Both the position numbers and the translations under genes were made by a program. Below the pieces are notes generated by a model that saw nothing but the letters and a program-made list of their open reading frames with translations, was not told the DNA's origin and made no database searches. DNA of 64,000 nucleotides from Bacteroidota bacterium (lineage in GTDB: Bacteria > Bacteroidota > Bacteroidia > Flavobacteriales > Flavobacteriaceae): contig JAEWJM010000028.1 of the NCBI GenBank assembly GCA_023386585.1, positions 62,001 through 126,000 on the forward strand, read 5' to 3'. Numbering within the stretch: position 1 is the first letter of the stretch; every line of letters begins with the position of its first letter. Of this stretch, positions 1 to 7,983 are shown in pieces.

Positions 1-312
1 TTCGTCGATTTCAAAAATATGCTTGCCGCAGCGCACTTCATAGCGCATCTTCTCGATTCTTCCCGATTCACACATTTCAAGCATCGGTTTGGCTTCAGCC
101 AATGAAATTTCGGTTTCCCACTCGAAGCGTGTTGTCATTGCCTCATTCGCTTTTCCCTTGATGGTTATAAAGCCAATTTCGCCTTTGATGCGGATTCTGA
201 CCGTCCGTTCAGGATCGGAGTTTAAATATCCCTGTGCAATGAAATTGCGGGCAATTGCATGCTTGCGGTAATCTGTCGAAGTCACGAGGAACTTGCGTTC
301 AATCTCTTTCAT
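1..312 (-). CDS. CYTH domain protein (partial, C-terminus outside window)
   Basis: The leftward frame from the ATG at 310-312 runs open to the window edge, giving the first 104 residues. It starts MKEIERKFLV, which carries the ExExK signature (E3, E5, K7) of the CYTH superfamily of triphosphate-tunnel metalloenzymes. Charged strands typical of the tunnel follow (RTVRIRIKG, GFITIKGKA, FEWETEI). Family members hydrolyse triphosphates such as thiamine triphosphate or inorganic triphosphate, or act as class IV adenylate cyclases; the substrate cannot be told here. It is divergent from dinB with 38 bases between the two start codons. Confidence 0.85.
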   Translation of the reverse strand, partial: MKEIERKFLVTSTDYRKHAIARNFIAQGYLNSDPERTVRIRIKGEIGFITIKGKANEAMTTRFEWETEISLAEAKPMLEMCESGRIEKMRYEVRCGKHIFEIDE

Positions 313-338
313 GTTGATGATTTGGTATAAAGATATTT

Positions 339-346
339 TAAATTTG
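339..346 (+). promoter_or_regulatory. Putative -7 box of dinB (TAAATTTG)
   Basis: TAAATTTG matches the Bacteroidota -7 consensus TANNTTTG exactly. No TTG lies at the ideal 17-19 base distance. The box ends 4 bases before the dinB ATG, so a transcript from it would have almost no leader. On the other strand the same gap has TATCTTTA, one mismatch from consensus, which could serve the CYTH gene. Confidence 0.45.
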
Positions 347-350
347 TTGC

Positions 351-1433
351 ATGGACGAAAACATTCCGCAGCGGAAAATAATCCACGTCGACATGGATGC
401 TTTTTATGCCTCGGTCGAACAGATGGACAATCCGGAGCTACGCGGAAAGCCCGTAGCTGTTGGAGGCGCTGAGAATCGTGGCGTTGTTGCGGCAGCAAGT
501 TACGAAGCGCGCAAATTCGGGGTCAGAAGCGCTTTAAGCGGCGTCCTTGCGCGTAAATACTGTCCGGAACTCATCTTCGTCACTCCGCGGTTCGATCGGT
601 ACAAAGAAATATCGAATCAGATCAGGACCATTTTTCATGACTATACCGACTTAGTAGAGCCGCTTTCGCTCGATGAGGCATATCTCGATGTGACGCAAAA
701 CAAAAAGGGAAATCCGAGCGCATCGATGGTCGCACTGGAAATCCGTAAGCGTATTTACAATGAGGTCGGACTAACCGCATCGGCCGGGATTTCAATCAAT
801 AAATTTGTTGCTAAGGTTGCTTCGGATGTCAACAAGCCCAACGGGCAGAAGACGGTTCCGCCGGATGAGGTGGAAGCCTTTCTCGAAGCGCTTCCGATAA
901 GGAAATTTTACGGTGTTGGAAAAGTTACCACTGAGAAAATGTACCAACTCGGAATTTTCACCGGCGCTGACCTGAAGCAGAAGCCGCTCGAATTTCTCGA
1001 AAAGCATTTCGGCAAAGCAGGGAATTTTTACTTTCAGGTTGTGCGAGGCATTCACCACAGCGAGGTCAAGGCGTCGCGGGTTGCGAAATCGGTTGCCGCG
1101 GAACATACTTTTGATGAAAATCTGTCTTCCGAAATCTTTATGGCCGACAAGCTCGATAATATTGCCGCACAACTCGCGAAACGGATTTCCCGTTATGATG
1201 TTGCGGGCAAAACAATAACGTTAAAGATCAAATACAGCGATTTTACAATTCAGACACGAAGCAAAACGCTGCCCTATTTTATTGCCGATAAAAGTCTTTT
1301 GCTTGAGACCGCAAAAGAGCTGCTATTTCAGGAGCGAATGAAAGATTCGGTAAGATTGCTCGGCATTTCATTGAGCAACCTAAATACGGAACAAAAGAAA
1401 ACTGTCGCCGTACAACTTAAATTTGACTTTTAG
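351..1433 (+). CDS. dinB: DNA polymerase IV (Y-family, DinB)
   Basis: A 360-residue Y-family translesion polymerase. The palm metal ligands are visible as D14 (HVDMDAFYASVEQ) and D108-E109 (PLSLDEAYLD), with Y19 at the steric-gate position that excludes ribonucleotides. The helix-hairpin-helix thumb (IRKFYGVGKVT) and the little-finger domain follow. The last six residues, QLKFDF, look like a beta-clamp binding peptide, as expected for a polymerase recruited to stalled forks. Length is normal for DinB. It stands alone, divergent from the CYTH gene and convergent with the Bax-inhibitor-like gene. Confidence 0.96.
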   Translation: MDENIPQRKIIHVDMDAFYASVEQMDNPELRGKPVAVGGAENRGVVAAASYEARKFGVRSALSGVLARKYCPELIFVTPRFDRYKEISNQIRTIFHDYTDLVEPLSLDEAYLDVTQNKKGNPSASMVALEIRKRIYNEVGLTASAGISINKFVAKVASDVNKPNGQKTVPPDEVEAFLEALPIRKFYGVGKVTTEKMYQLGIFTGADLKQKPLEFLEKHFGKAGNFYFQVVRGIHHSEVKASRVAKSVAAEHTFDENLSSEIFMADKLDNIAAQLAKRISRYDVAGKTITLKIKYSDFTIQTRSKTLPYFIADKSLLLETAKELLFQERMKDSVRLLGISLSNLNTEQKKTVAVQLKFDF

Positions 1434-1437
1434 GAAT

Positions 1438-1460
1438 AAAAAAAGCCGCTCAGAGGCGGC
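1438..1460 (-). terminator. Rho-independent terminator of the Bax-inhibitor-like gene
   Basis: The inverted repeat GCCGC/GCGGC at 1445-1460 is followed, on the minus strand, by a run of seven T. On the plus strand the stem is followed only by CCTTATGAAC, so it should stop leftward transcription better than dinB transcription. Confidence 0.75.
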
Positions 1461-1478
1461 CTTATGAACTATTTTATT

Positions 1479-2252
1479 CTACTTCCTGCTAGAAAGCTTC
1501 GCGATCAACCGAAGGAATTCGACATAGAGCCAAACCAAAGTGATCATCAATCCCATGGCGCCGAACCATTCCATAAACTTCGGATGTTTTTGAATTGCAC
1601 CTTTTTCGATCATGTCAAAATCCAGAAACAGATTCATTGAAGCGATCACGATCACGAAAACGCTGATTCCGATGCTAACCAAAGAACTGCCGTAATGTAC
1701 CGGAACAAAGCTGGTAAACATTGAAAACAACCACGAAACGATATAATATGTGGCGATTGCCAGTGTAGCGGCTATTATGATCGATTTGAATTGTTCGGTC
1801 ACTTTTACAACCTGATACTTGTAAAGCAGCAGGCAAACGCAGAAGGTGACGAAAGTCGCGCCCACTGCCTGAATAACTATTCCGGGATAACCCGCTTCAA
1901 GGACTGCCGATATCGCACCAATGAATAAGCCTTCAAAAATGGCATAACCCGGCGCAATAAAACCGGAGGTCTGAGGACGGAAAGATGCAATAAGCACTAG
2001 GATAAGCCCGGCAACGGCACCGCCTATTGCAATCGGAATTGTATTGAAGCCCGCGTATGTCAGGTACCACGTAAAAACGGAGCTTGCCATAAGCAACGCA
2101 AGCAGGATCATTGTTTTGTTGATCGTCCCTGAGACCGTCATCGACTGGTTGTAATCGATCAGGACAGCCTGATGCGTTTCCTCATGCTGAGCAGTTGTTG
2201 TGCTCGCAAATGATTTGTTCTTTAAGAACGGGTTTTTCGATTCAAATTTCAT
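1479..2252 (-). CDS. Bax inhibitor-1/YccA-like membrane protein
   Basis: 257 residues with a polar N-terminus of about 45 residues followed by seven hydrophobic segments (for example MILLALLMASSVFTWYL and AIGGAVAGLILVLIASF). This is the layout of the Bax inhibitor-1/YccA family (TMBIM), which are pH-sensitive ion-leak channels or protease modulators in the inner membrane. The conserved acidic pair near the C-terminus is seen as FLDFDMIEKG, and the end is WLYVEFLRLIAKLSSRK. No operon partner: pyk ends 46 bases upstream, and a promoter-like box lies in that gap. Confidence 0.88.
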   Translation of the reverse strand: MKFESKNPFLKNKSFASTTTAQHEETHQAVLIDYNQSMTVSGTINKTMILLALLMASSVFTWYLTYAGFNTIPIAIGGAVAGLILVLIASFRPQTSGFIAPGYAIFEGLFIGAISAVLEAGYPGIVIQAVGATFVTFCVCLLLYKYQVVKVTEQFKSIIIAATLAIATYYIVSWLFSMFTSFVPVHYGSSLVSIGISVFVIVIASMNLFLDFDMIEKGAIQKHPKFMEWFGAMGLMITLVWLYVEFLRLIAKLSSRK

Positions 2253-2274
2253 AACGCATTTGTTTTGTTGACTT

Positions 2275-2282
2275 CAAATATA
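2275..2282 (-). promoter_or_regulatory. Putative -7 box (TATATTTG) for the Bax-inhibitor-like gene
   Basis: On the minus strand TATATTTG matches TANNTTTG and lies 22 bases before the ATG. The only nearby TTG is 11 bases upstream of the box, too close to be a standard -33 element. Confidence 0.45.
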
Positions 2283-2298
2283 GCAGTTTATTCCAAAA

Positions 2299-3732
2299 TT
2301 ATTTTTCGATTTCAGAAACGCGAAGCGTATTCACCATTCCTTTATCGGCTACTGGCATCGCTGCAAGATTGATCAGCATGTCGCCTTTGTGGACATATCC
2401 TTTTTCGCGCGCAATTTCATTAATGTCGGTCACCGTATCATCGGTGCTGACAAACTTGTCATAATAAAAACATTCAACGCCCCAAAGCAGGTTTAACTGA
2501 GTCAATATCCTTTTGTTGGACGTAAAAACCAATATATGCGCAGATGGCCGCCACGCTGAAATCTGAAACGCAGTGTATCCACTATTGGTAAGCGTACAAA
2601 TGGCTTTCGCTTTAATGACATTGGCCATCATTGCGGCATGGTGGCAAATCGATTTGGTAATGAAGCGCTTCGTGCGTACCTGCGGTGTATTTTGCGGAAC
2701 CTGGATCAACGGTGAATCTTCTACTGCCTCAATGATCTGGCACATTTTCTCGATTACCTGTACCGGATAATTCCCCACCGAGGTTTCTCCCGACAGCATT
2801 ACCGCGTCGGCGCCGTCCATAACCGAGTTGGCAACGTCGTTAACCTCGGCGCGGGTCGGAGTAAGGCTCGTTATCATCGTTTCCATCATCTGGGTTGCGA
2901 TAATAACCGGGATTCTTGCAGTTTTGGCTCTGTTAACGAGCTTTTTCTGTATAAGCGGAACTTCGTGTGCCGGAACTTCAACTCCGAGGTCACCCCGCGC
3001 CACCATAAGGCCATCGCAATACGCCACGATTTTGTCGATATTTTCAACTGCTTCCGGCTTCTCGATTTTGGCAATAATCGGAATTTTATGCTCCGAATTT
3101 TTTGCAATAAGTTCCTGGAGTTCTTGTAAGTCTTTCGGTGTACGCACAAATGAGAGCGCAATCCAGTCGGCTTGCATCTTAATGGCGAACAGCGCGTCTT
3201 TAATGTCTTTTGGCGTCAGCGCGGGCAGCGAAACTTTGGTGTTAGGCAGGTTTACGCCTTTCTTGGATTTGAGCGGGCCGCCCTGTACGACCTTCGCAAC
3301 GACTTCGGATGTGCGGTTTGTTTCAACAACTTCAAAAATAAGTTTGCCATCATCAAGGAGGATCTTTTCTCCCGGTTGAACATCATTTGGAAATTCCTTG
3401 TAGTTCATATACACGCGCTGCGCGGTACCAGGAACATCTTCGGCGGTCTGGAACGTAATAAGATCGCCATTGCTGACGATGATGTCTTCTTTCATAACGC
3501 CAACGCGAAGTTTCGGGCCCTGTAAATCGGCCAGTATCGCGGTAGTATATCCAAACTCGTCGTTCAGGCTGCGGATGAGTTCTATTTTTTGTTGGACGTC
3601 TTCGTAATCCGCGTGGGAGAAATTTACCCGGAATACGTTAACTCCGGCATCGATCATATTTTTAAGGACTTCGCGCGTACTGCACGCAGGTCCCAGTGTA
3701 GCTACTATTTTGGTCTTTTTTCTAGTCGGCAT
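2299..3732 (-). CDS. pyk: Pyruvate kinase
   Basis: 477 residues. It converts phosphoenolpyruvate and ADP to pyruvate and ATP, the last step of glycolysis. The N-terminal TKIVATLGPACS motif, the active-site segment IAKIEKPEAVENID with the catalytic lysine, the metal-binding MVARGDLGVEVP and the MLSGETSVGNYP motif are all present, followed by the regulatory C-terminal domain. Length is standard. It begins 3 bases after the stop of the IPExxxVDY gene, so the two are surely co-transcribed; this pairing is usual in Flavobacteriaceae. Confidence 0.97.
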   Translation of the reverse strand: MPTRKKTKIVATLGPACSTREVLKNMIDAGVNVFRVNFSHADYEDVQQKIELIRSLNDEFGYTTAILADLQGPKLRVGVMKEDIIVSNGDLITFQTAEDVPGTAQRVYMNYKEFPNDVQPGEKILLDDGKLIFEVVETNRTSEVVAKVVQGGPLKSKKGVNLPNTKVSLPALTPKDIKDALFAIKMQADWIALSFVRTPKDLQELQELIAKNSEHKIPIIAKIEKPEAVENIDKIVAYCDGLMVARGDLGVEVPAHEVPLIQKKLVNRAKTARIPVIIATQMMETMITSLTPTRAEVNDVANSVMDGADAVMLSGETSVGNYPVQVIEKMCQIIEAVEDSPLIQVPQNTPQVRTKRFITKSICHHAAMMANVIKAKAICTLTNSGYTAFQISAWRPSAHILVFTSNKRILTQLNLLWGVECFYYDKFVSTDDTVTDINEIAREKGYVHKGDMLINLAAMPVADKGMVNTLRVSEIEK

Positions 3733-3735
3733 TTC

Positions 3736-4209
3736 TTAAAAAATTAAATTGTTTTTCGATTTCACGCGATCGATATCAATCGGATAAACCGTGGTTATAT
3801 TGTTGATTCCGCCAAGCTTTTCGAGGACTTGTCCCGGATTTGAATCGCTGATTGAAATTTTCAGGAAGTAATCGACCTTTTTAAATTCGGGAAGCAGATA
3901 AGCGATTGCTGATATCTGTTGGCTTGCGCCGAAGAAAAGGTCGCCTGCCGCCGAAGCAACTGTTTCACTCTTGTTCTGCAGCAAATCCCAGCAGATGCCA
4001 TTTTCATGATGTTCGAAAGTATATCGTGAAAATGCGGTTTCTCCCTCGCGCGTCTGCACCTGAACTTCATTCGGATTCCTGCTCAGCAGCACCGGAAAGT
4101 TTTGGTTGATAAAATAAGCAAGGTGGTAATCTTCTAAAGATGTGTGGATTGCAATGAGCTCGTAATTCACTTCGTCAAATTCGTCGATGCTGAGTTTAAA
4201 TGTGGCCAT
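3736..4209 (-). CDS. IPExxxVDY family protein
   Basis: 157 residues, function unknown. It contains LPEFKKVDYF (residues 106-115), the motif that names this Bacteroidota-specific family; here the first residue is Leu rather than Ile. There is no signal peptide or membrane segment, so it should be cytoplasmic. It sits between rnc and pyk in a leftward run and is tightly coupled to pyk (3 bases). The 100-base gap behind rnc suggests it may also have its own promoter; TAAATTTG at 4305-4312 on the minus strand is one candidate. Confidence 0.85.
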   Translation of the reverse strand: MATFKLSIDEFDEVNYELIAIHTSLEDYHLAYFINQNFPVLLSRNPNEVQVQTREGETAFSRYTFEHHENGICWDLLQNKSETVASAAGDLFFGASQQISAIAYLLPEFKKVDYFLKISISDSNPGQVLEKLGGINNITTVYPIDIDRVKSKNNLIF

Positions 4210-4309
4210 TTATCCATTGAAAATGTAAATATACCACTTCTGCGGCTCATTATCAGAAGGATTTGGCAAGATGTTGACTAATTTCAAGCGAAAACGATGT
4301 AGCCCAAAT

Positions 4310-5056
4310 TTAATTGTTGCGGGTGTCGATTTTTTCCTGAAATGCGAAGTACGCACGTTGCGACGCTTTTTCTTCCGCCTTTTTTTTCGACGTGGCACGT
4401 GCTTTAGCGACCACTTTATCACCGATGGTCAAGCGCACGCCATAAAACCGTTGGCCGTCGATGCCGTTGTCTTCAAAAACGTCATATCTGAAGGTCTTTT
4501 TTTGTTTCTGGCACCATTCGATAAGCAGGCTTTTGTAGCTTATCACCTTTCCTTCAAGCCGCGCAATATCGACGTACGGAATTATCACGCGCTTTTGGAT
4601 GAACCGCTCGCAGTAGGAATAACCGCGATCAAGATAAATCGCGCCAATCAAGGCTTCAAAGATGTTTCCATGAATGTTCTCGCCAAAATTGGCCGAAGGG
4701 ATTTTGCTTTCGACAGAACTGATCAGCTTCAGGTCGCGGCCCAGTTCGTTGAGGTGTTCCCGGCTGACAATTTTCGACCGCATTTTGGTCAGATAACCTT
4801 CGTCGCCGGCGGGGGCTTCACTAAATAGATAAGCGGCAATTACAGCGCTAAGCATTGCATCGCCCAAAAATTCGAGCCGTTCATAATTGATTGGCATTCC
4901 GGAAGGATCAACCTTGTTAGAAGATCTGTGCGTAAATGCTTTCCGGTAGTAGTCAATGTTAATCGGCGCAAAAGTGAGGATTCTTGAAAGTTCCTCAAAA
5001 AAAATCCCGTCTTCAGGAGAACGGGATTTTGAAAATATTTTCCTGATAATGCCCAT
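4310..5056 (-). CDS. rnc: Ribonuclease III
   Basis: 248 residues. It cleaves double-stranded RNA in rRNA maturation and mRNA decay. The signature ERLEFLGDAML (E59, E62, D66) and the second catalytic segment ending in E134 are present, followed by a double-stranded-RNA binding domain at about residues 170-240 (YKSLLIEWCQKQ, KKKAEEKASQRA). At the position of E. coli Asp114 this protein has Asn131 (HGNIFEALIGA). The start codon overlaps the fabF stop by one base (TAATG), so translation is coupled. Confidence 0.95.
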   Translation of the reverse strand: MGIIRKIFSKSRSPEDGIFFEELSRILTFAPINIDYYRKAFTHRSSNKVDPSGMPINYERLEFLGDAMLSAVIAAYLFSEAPAGDEGYLTKMRSKIVSREHLNELGRDLKLISSVESKIPSANFGENIHGNIFEALIGAIYLDRGYSYCERFIQKRVIIPYVDIARLEGKVISYKSLLIEWCQKQKKTFRYDVFEDNGIDGQRFYGVRLTIGDKVVAKARATSKKKAEEKASQRAYFAFQEKIDTRNN

Positions 5057-6309
5057 TAGAGTTCGACTTTCTTGACAAGTACGCAGGCATTGTGTCCTCC
5101 AAATCCAAATGTGTTGCTCACAACAACCTTCATGTCCCGCTTTTGTGCGGTGTTGAAGGTAAAGTTAAGCCGCGGATCGATGTTTTCGTCATCCGTAAAG
5201 TGATTGATCGTGGGAGGCACAATTCCGTGTTTTATGGAAAGAATGGATGCAATAGCTTCAATCGCGCCGGCTGCTCCCAAAAGGTGGCCCGTCATCGATT
5301 TCGTCGAATTGAGGTTCAGTGTGTACGCGTGTTCACCAAAAACATGCTGTATCGCTTTCGATTCTGCAAGATCGCCAAGCGGAGTAGAAGTTCCGTGCAT
5401 GTTTACGCCGTCAACATCTTCGGGACGAAGTCCGGCATCACGAAGGCAATTAAGCATTACATTTTTTGCGCCCAATCCTTCCGGATGTGGAGCCGTGATA
5501 TGATGCGCGTCAGCCGACATTCCGCCGCCGCCAACCTCACAGTATATTTGTGCGCCGCGCGCCTTTGCATGTTCGTATTCTTCAAGAATCAGAGATCCGG
5601 CGCCTTCGCCAAGTACAAAACCTTCACGGTCTTTATCCATTGGCCTTGAAGCGGTCTTCGGATCGTCATTGCGCGTGGATAATGCGTGCATTGCATTGAA
5701 TCCGCCCATCCCGGCAATTGTAACTGCTGCTTCCGAGCCTCCGGTCACCATAACGTCGGCGTGGCCGAGCCTGATGTAATTGAAGGCATCAATCAGCGCA
5801 TTGGTTGATGACGCACAAGCCGAAACCGTTGTGAAGTTTGGCCCGCGAAATCCGTATTTGATTGAGATGTGTCCGCCCGCAATATCGGCGATCATTTTTG
5901 GTATGAAGAAAGGATTGAATTTCGGAATCCCATTTCCTGCGGCATATTCCATTACTTCCTGTTGGAATGTCTCGAGCCCGCCAATTCCCGAGCCCCAGAT
6001 TACGCCAACACGGTCCTTATCCAACTTGTCAAAATCAAACTTCGCATCTTTTACGCCTTCATCGGTCGCGACTATGGCATACTGCGCATAGCGGTCCATT
6101 TTGCGCGCTTCTTTCCGGTCAATAAAATCTTCAGCGTTGAAATTCTTTAGTTCGCAGGCGAACTGGGTCTTAAAATTGGAGGCATCAAAATAAGTAATTG
6201 GGGCTGCTCCGCTGACACCATTTATCAGGCCGTTCCAATAATCTTTAACGGTATTCCCAATGGGAGTGAGAGCACCCAATCCTGTTACCACGACTCGCCT
6301 TAACTGCAT
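5056..6309 (-). CDS. fabF: 3-oxoacyl-ACP synthase II (KAS II)
   Basis: 417 residues. It condenses malonyl-ACP with acyl-ACP in fatty acid elongation. The Cys-His-His triad is seen as C165 (VSACASSTN), H305 (NMHGTSTP) and H342 (MTGHLLGAAG), with the supporting K337. Length and motifs are those of a standard FabF. It lies 152 bases downstream of acpP and overlaps rnc by one base. A second, more diverged ketosynthase in this window (57579) belongs to the pigment cluster; this one is the housekeeping copy because of its acpP-rnc context. Confidence 0.97.
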   Translation of the reverse strand: MQLRRVVVTGLGALTPIGNTVKDYWNGLINGVSGAAPITYFDASNFKTQFACELKNFNAEDFIDRKEARKMDRYAQYAIVATDEGVKDAKFDFDKLDKDRVGVIWGSGIGGLETFQQEVMEYAAGNGIPKFNPFFIPKMIADIAGGHISIKYGFRGPNFTTVSACASSTNALIDAFNYIRLGHADVMVTGGSEAAVTIAGMGGFNAMHALSTRNDDPKTASRPMDKDREGFVLGEGAGSLILEEYEHAKARGAQIYCEVGGGGMSADAHHITAPHPEGLGAKNVMLNCLRDAGLRPEDVDGVNMHGTSTPLGDLAESKAIQHVFGEHAYTLNLNSTKSMTGHLLGAAGAIEAIASILSIKHGIVPPTINHFTDDENIDPRLNFTFNTAQKRDMKVVVSNTFGFGGHNACVLVKKVEL

Positions 6310-6339
6310 ACTTCTGGTTTTAGTTGTCTGTTTAAAGTA

Positions 6340-6393
6340 GTAACACCCATGCCGTCTTTATGTATTTGTCACAAAAACTAACATGGGTATTAC
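6340..6393 (-). promoter_or_regulatory. Inverted repeat in the acpP-fabF leader
   Basis: GTAACACCCATG (6340-6351) and CATGGGTATTAC (6382-6393) are complementary over 11 of 12 positions, with a 30-base spacer. It lies between the acpP terminator-like hairpin and the fabF start, so it could be a leader hairpin or an operator. No known fatty-acid regulator site is recognised in it. Confidence 0.4.
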
Positions 6394-6430
6394 CTTATCT
6401 TGTCGGCTCCTTAAGCCTGTGATTTGCAAT

Positions 6431-6453
6431 AAAAACAATTCACCTTTCGGTGA
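6431..6453 (-). terminator. Weak terminator/attenuator after acpP
   Basis: On the minus strand TCACC-GAAA-GGTGA (6440-6453) is followed by ATTGTTTTTATT. The stem is only five base pairs, so it probably ends part of the transcripts and lets some continue into fabF. That fits the much higher ACP level most cells need. Confidence 0.5.
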
Positions 6454-6461
6454 TTCGTGTA

Positions 6462-6698
6462 TTATTTTTTTGCTTCTTCTATGTAAGAGATCGCTTGTCC
6501 TACAGTGGCGATGTTCTCAGCCTGATCGTCCGGAATCTGGATGTCAAACTCTTTCTCGAATTCCATTATTAGTTCAACTGTATCGAGTGAGTCAGCTCCC
6601 AAATCGTTTGTGAAGCTTGCTTCGTTTACCACTTCGTTCTCGTCAACGCCTAATTTATCCACGATAATCGCTTTAACTCTTGATGCAATGTCTGACAT
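6462..6698 (-). CDS. acpP: Acyl carrier protein
   Basis: 78 acidic residues. It carries acyl chains on 4'-phosphopantetheine during fatty acid synthesis. The attachment serine is S37 in LGADSLDTVEL. It is first in the leftward acpP-fabF-rnc run, the usual flavobacterial order, and is divergent from purN. Distinct from the pigment-cluster ACP at 58807. Confidence 0.97.
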   Translation of the reverse strand: MSDIASRVKAIIVDKLGVDENEVVNEASFTNDLGADSLDTVELIMEFEKEFDIQIPDDQAENIATVGQAISYIEEAKK

Positions 6699-6727
6699 AA
6701 TCTATAGTTTTAAATTTAATTTGTTGG

Positions 6728-6756
6728 CAAAAATAAAAAACTTTATTTTAAAACAA
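6728..6756 (-). promoter_or_regulatory. Promoter of acpP (Bacteroidota type)
   Basis: On the minus strand, TTG (6754-6756), 18 bases, then TATTTTTG (6728-6735). Both boxes match the Bacteroidota -33/-7 pattern at normal spacing. The predicted start is near 6721, giving a leader of about 23 bases. Confidence 0.7.
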
Positions 6757-6868
6757 CGTGTTGGTTAATAAATGTGACACTAATTTAGAAAATATATTCG
6801 ACAATACATCAGACAAATTTACATATTCTGAATATATTCCTTTGCTTTGCAGAAATAACGAAAATCGG

Positions 6869-7432
6869 ATGAAAAAGCTTGTCATATTTGCCTCCGGAAC
6901 AGGCTCAAATACCGAAAAAATCATGGCTCATTTCGCCGGAAACAATACAATTGCCGTCGCTGCGGTGTTCTGCAATAATCCGAAAGCGGGCGTTATCGAA
7001 AAGGCCGCAAAATATCGCGTTCCGGCGTATGTTTTCGATCGTGCGGAATTTGCAAACGGTCGCGTGCTTTCATCATTGCAACAAGTCAATCCCGATCTCA
7101 TCGTCCTGGCCGGTTTTTTATGGAAGGTTCCTGCCGAAATAGTCGAAGCATTTCCGCACAAAATCATAAACATCCATCCGGCGCTGTTACCCAAATTCGG
7201 TGGTAAAGGCATGTTCGGAATGAACGTCCATCGCGCCGTTACGGAAAGCGGTGAACGCGAAACCGGAATAACAATCCATTACGTCGATGAGCATTACGAC
7301 GAAGGCGATGTAATTTTCCAGGCTAAAGTCGACGTCGATCCCAACGAAAGCTGTGAATCGGTTTCTGAGAAAGTCCGCGAGCTCGAGCTTGCCCATTTTC
7401 CGAAAGTCATCGAAAGCCTCTTAAGCAAATGA
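6869..7432 (+). CDS. purN: Phosphoribosylglycinamide formyltransferase
   Basis: 187 residues from the ATG at 6869. It transfers a formyl group from 10-formyl-THF to GAR, step three of purine synthesis. The N-terminal FASGTGSNTEKI loop, the catalytic IINIHPALLPKF (Asn and His) and the GITIHYVDEHYDEGDVI segment with the catalytic Asp are visible. The reading frame stays open 37 codons upstream, but only the 6869 start gives the conserved MKKLVIFASG beginning. It overlaps rnhA by 4 bases (ATGA). Confidence 0.95.
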   Translation: MKKLVIFASGTGSNTEKIMAHFAGNNTIAVAAVFCNNPKAGVIEKAAKYRVPAYVFDRAEFANGRVLSSLQQVNPDLIVLAGFLWKVPAEIVEAFPHKIINIHPALLPKFGGKGMFGMNVHRAVTESGERETGITIHYVDEHYDEGDVIFQAKVDVDPNESCESVSEKVRELELAHFPKVIESLLSK

Positions 7433-7911
7433 GCGCCCACCAGGTACATATTTACACCGACGGCGCCGCAAAAGGAAATCCCGGCCCCGGAGGCTACGGC
7501 GTTGTGATGGAATCGGTGGGCAAAGATTACCGCAAAGAATTTTACGAAGGATTCCGCCTCACGACAAACAATCGGATGGAGCTTCTAGCCGTGATCGTTG
7601 GCTTGGAAAAGCTGAAGAACGAAGGTACTCGCGTATTGGTCGTATCCGATTCGAAATATGTGGTCGATTCTATCGTCAAAGGCTGGGTTTTCGGTTGGGA
7701 GAAAAAAGGGTTTGCGGGCAAGAAAAATCCGGATCTCTGGCAGCGCTTCCTGAAAATTTACCGTAAGCACAAAGTTGATTTTCATTGGATCAAAGGCCAT
7801 AACAATCATCCGCAAAACGAGCGTTGCGACCAACTGGCGGTCATGGCATCGGGGCTTCCAAAGCTTTCCATTGACGCATTTTACGAAAAAGAAGAGGCGA
7901 GGCTTTTATGA
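7429..7911 (+). CDS. rnhA: Ribonuclease HI
   Basis: 160 residues. It degrades RNA in RNA-DNA hybrids. The catalytic residues D11 (IYTDGAAKGNPG), E51 (NRMELLAV), D74 (VSDSKYV), H124 (WIKGHNNHP) and D134 are all present. Length is typical of bacterial RNase HI. Its ATG overlaps the purN stop, so it is translationally coupled to a purine gene; no functional link is implied. Confidence 0.96.
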   Translation: MSAHQVHIYTDGAAKGNPGPGGYGVVMESVGKDYRKEFYEGFRLTTNNRMELLAVIVGLEKLKNEGTRVLVVSDSKYVVDSIVKGWVFGWEKKGFAGKKNPDLWQRFLKIYRKHKVDFHWIKGHNNHPQNERCDQLAVMASGLPKLSIDAFYEKEEARLL

Positions 7912-7931
7912 AATTTTTGCAATTCAGCTAC

Positions 7932-7962
7932 TTGCCGACTTCCTCATTATAAAGTATCTTTG
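7932..7962 (+). promoter_or_regulatory. Promoter of the PfkB kinase gene
   Basis: TTG at 7932-7934 and TATCTTTG at 7955-7962 are 20 bases apart, slightly long for this promoter class. The ATG follows 21 bases after the -7 box. Confidence 0.55.
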
Positions 7963-7983
7963 CACCCTAATCTAAATCCGCGA

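Noticed and set aside
89..271. Rightward 60-residue frame at the window start
   Set aside because: It is the complement of the CYTH coding sequence, which has clear ExExK homology.
4210..4422. Leftward frame for a very Lys/Arg-rich 70-residue protein
   Set aside because: It lies mostly inside the 3' end of rnc in another frame; the basic run is the out-of-frame reading of the dsRNA-binding domain.
5092..5649. Long rightward frame of 185 residues opposite fabF
   Set aside because: Antisense shadow of fabF; the fabF frame contains all catalytic motifs.
6758..6868. N-terminal extension of PurN
   Set aside because: AT-rich and unlike PurN; the conserved start MKKLVIFASGTGS is at 6869.
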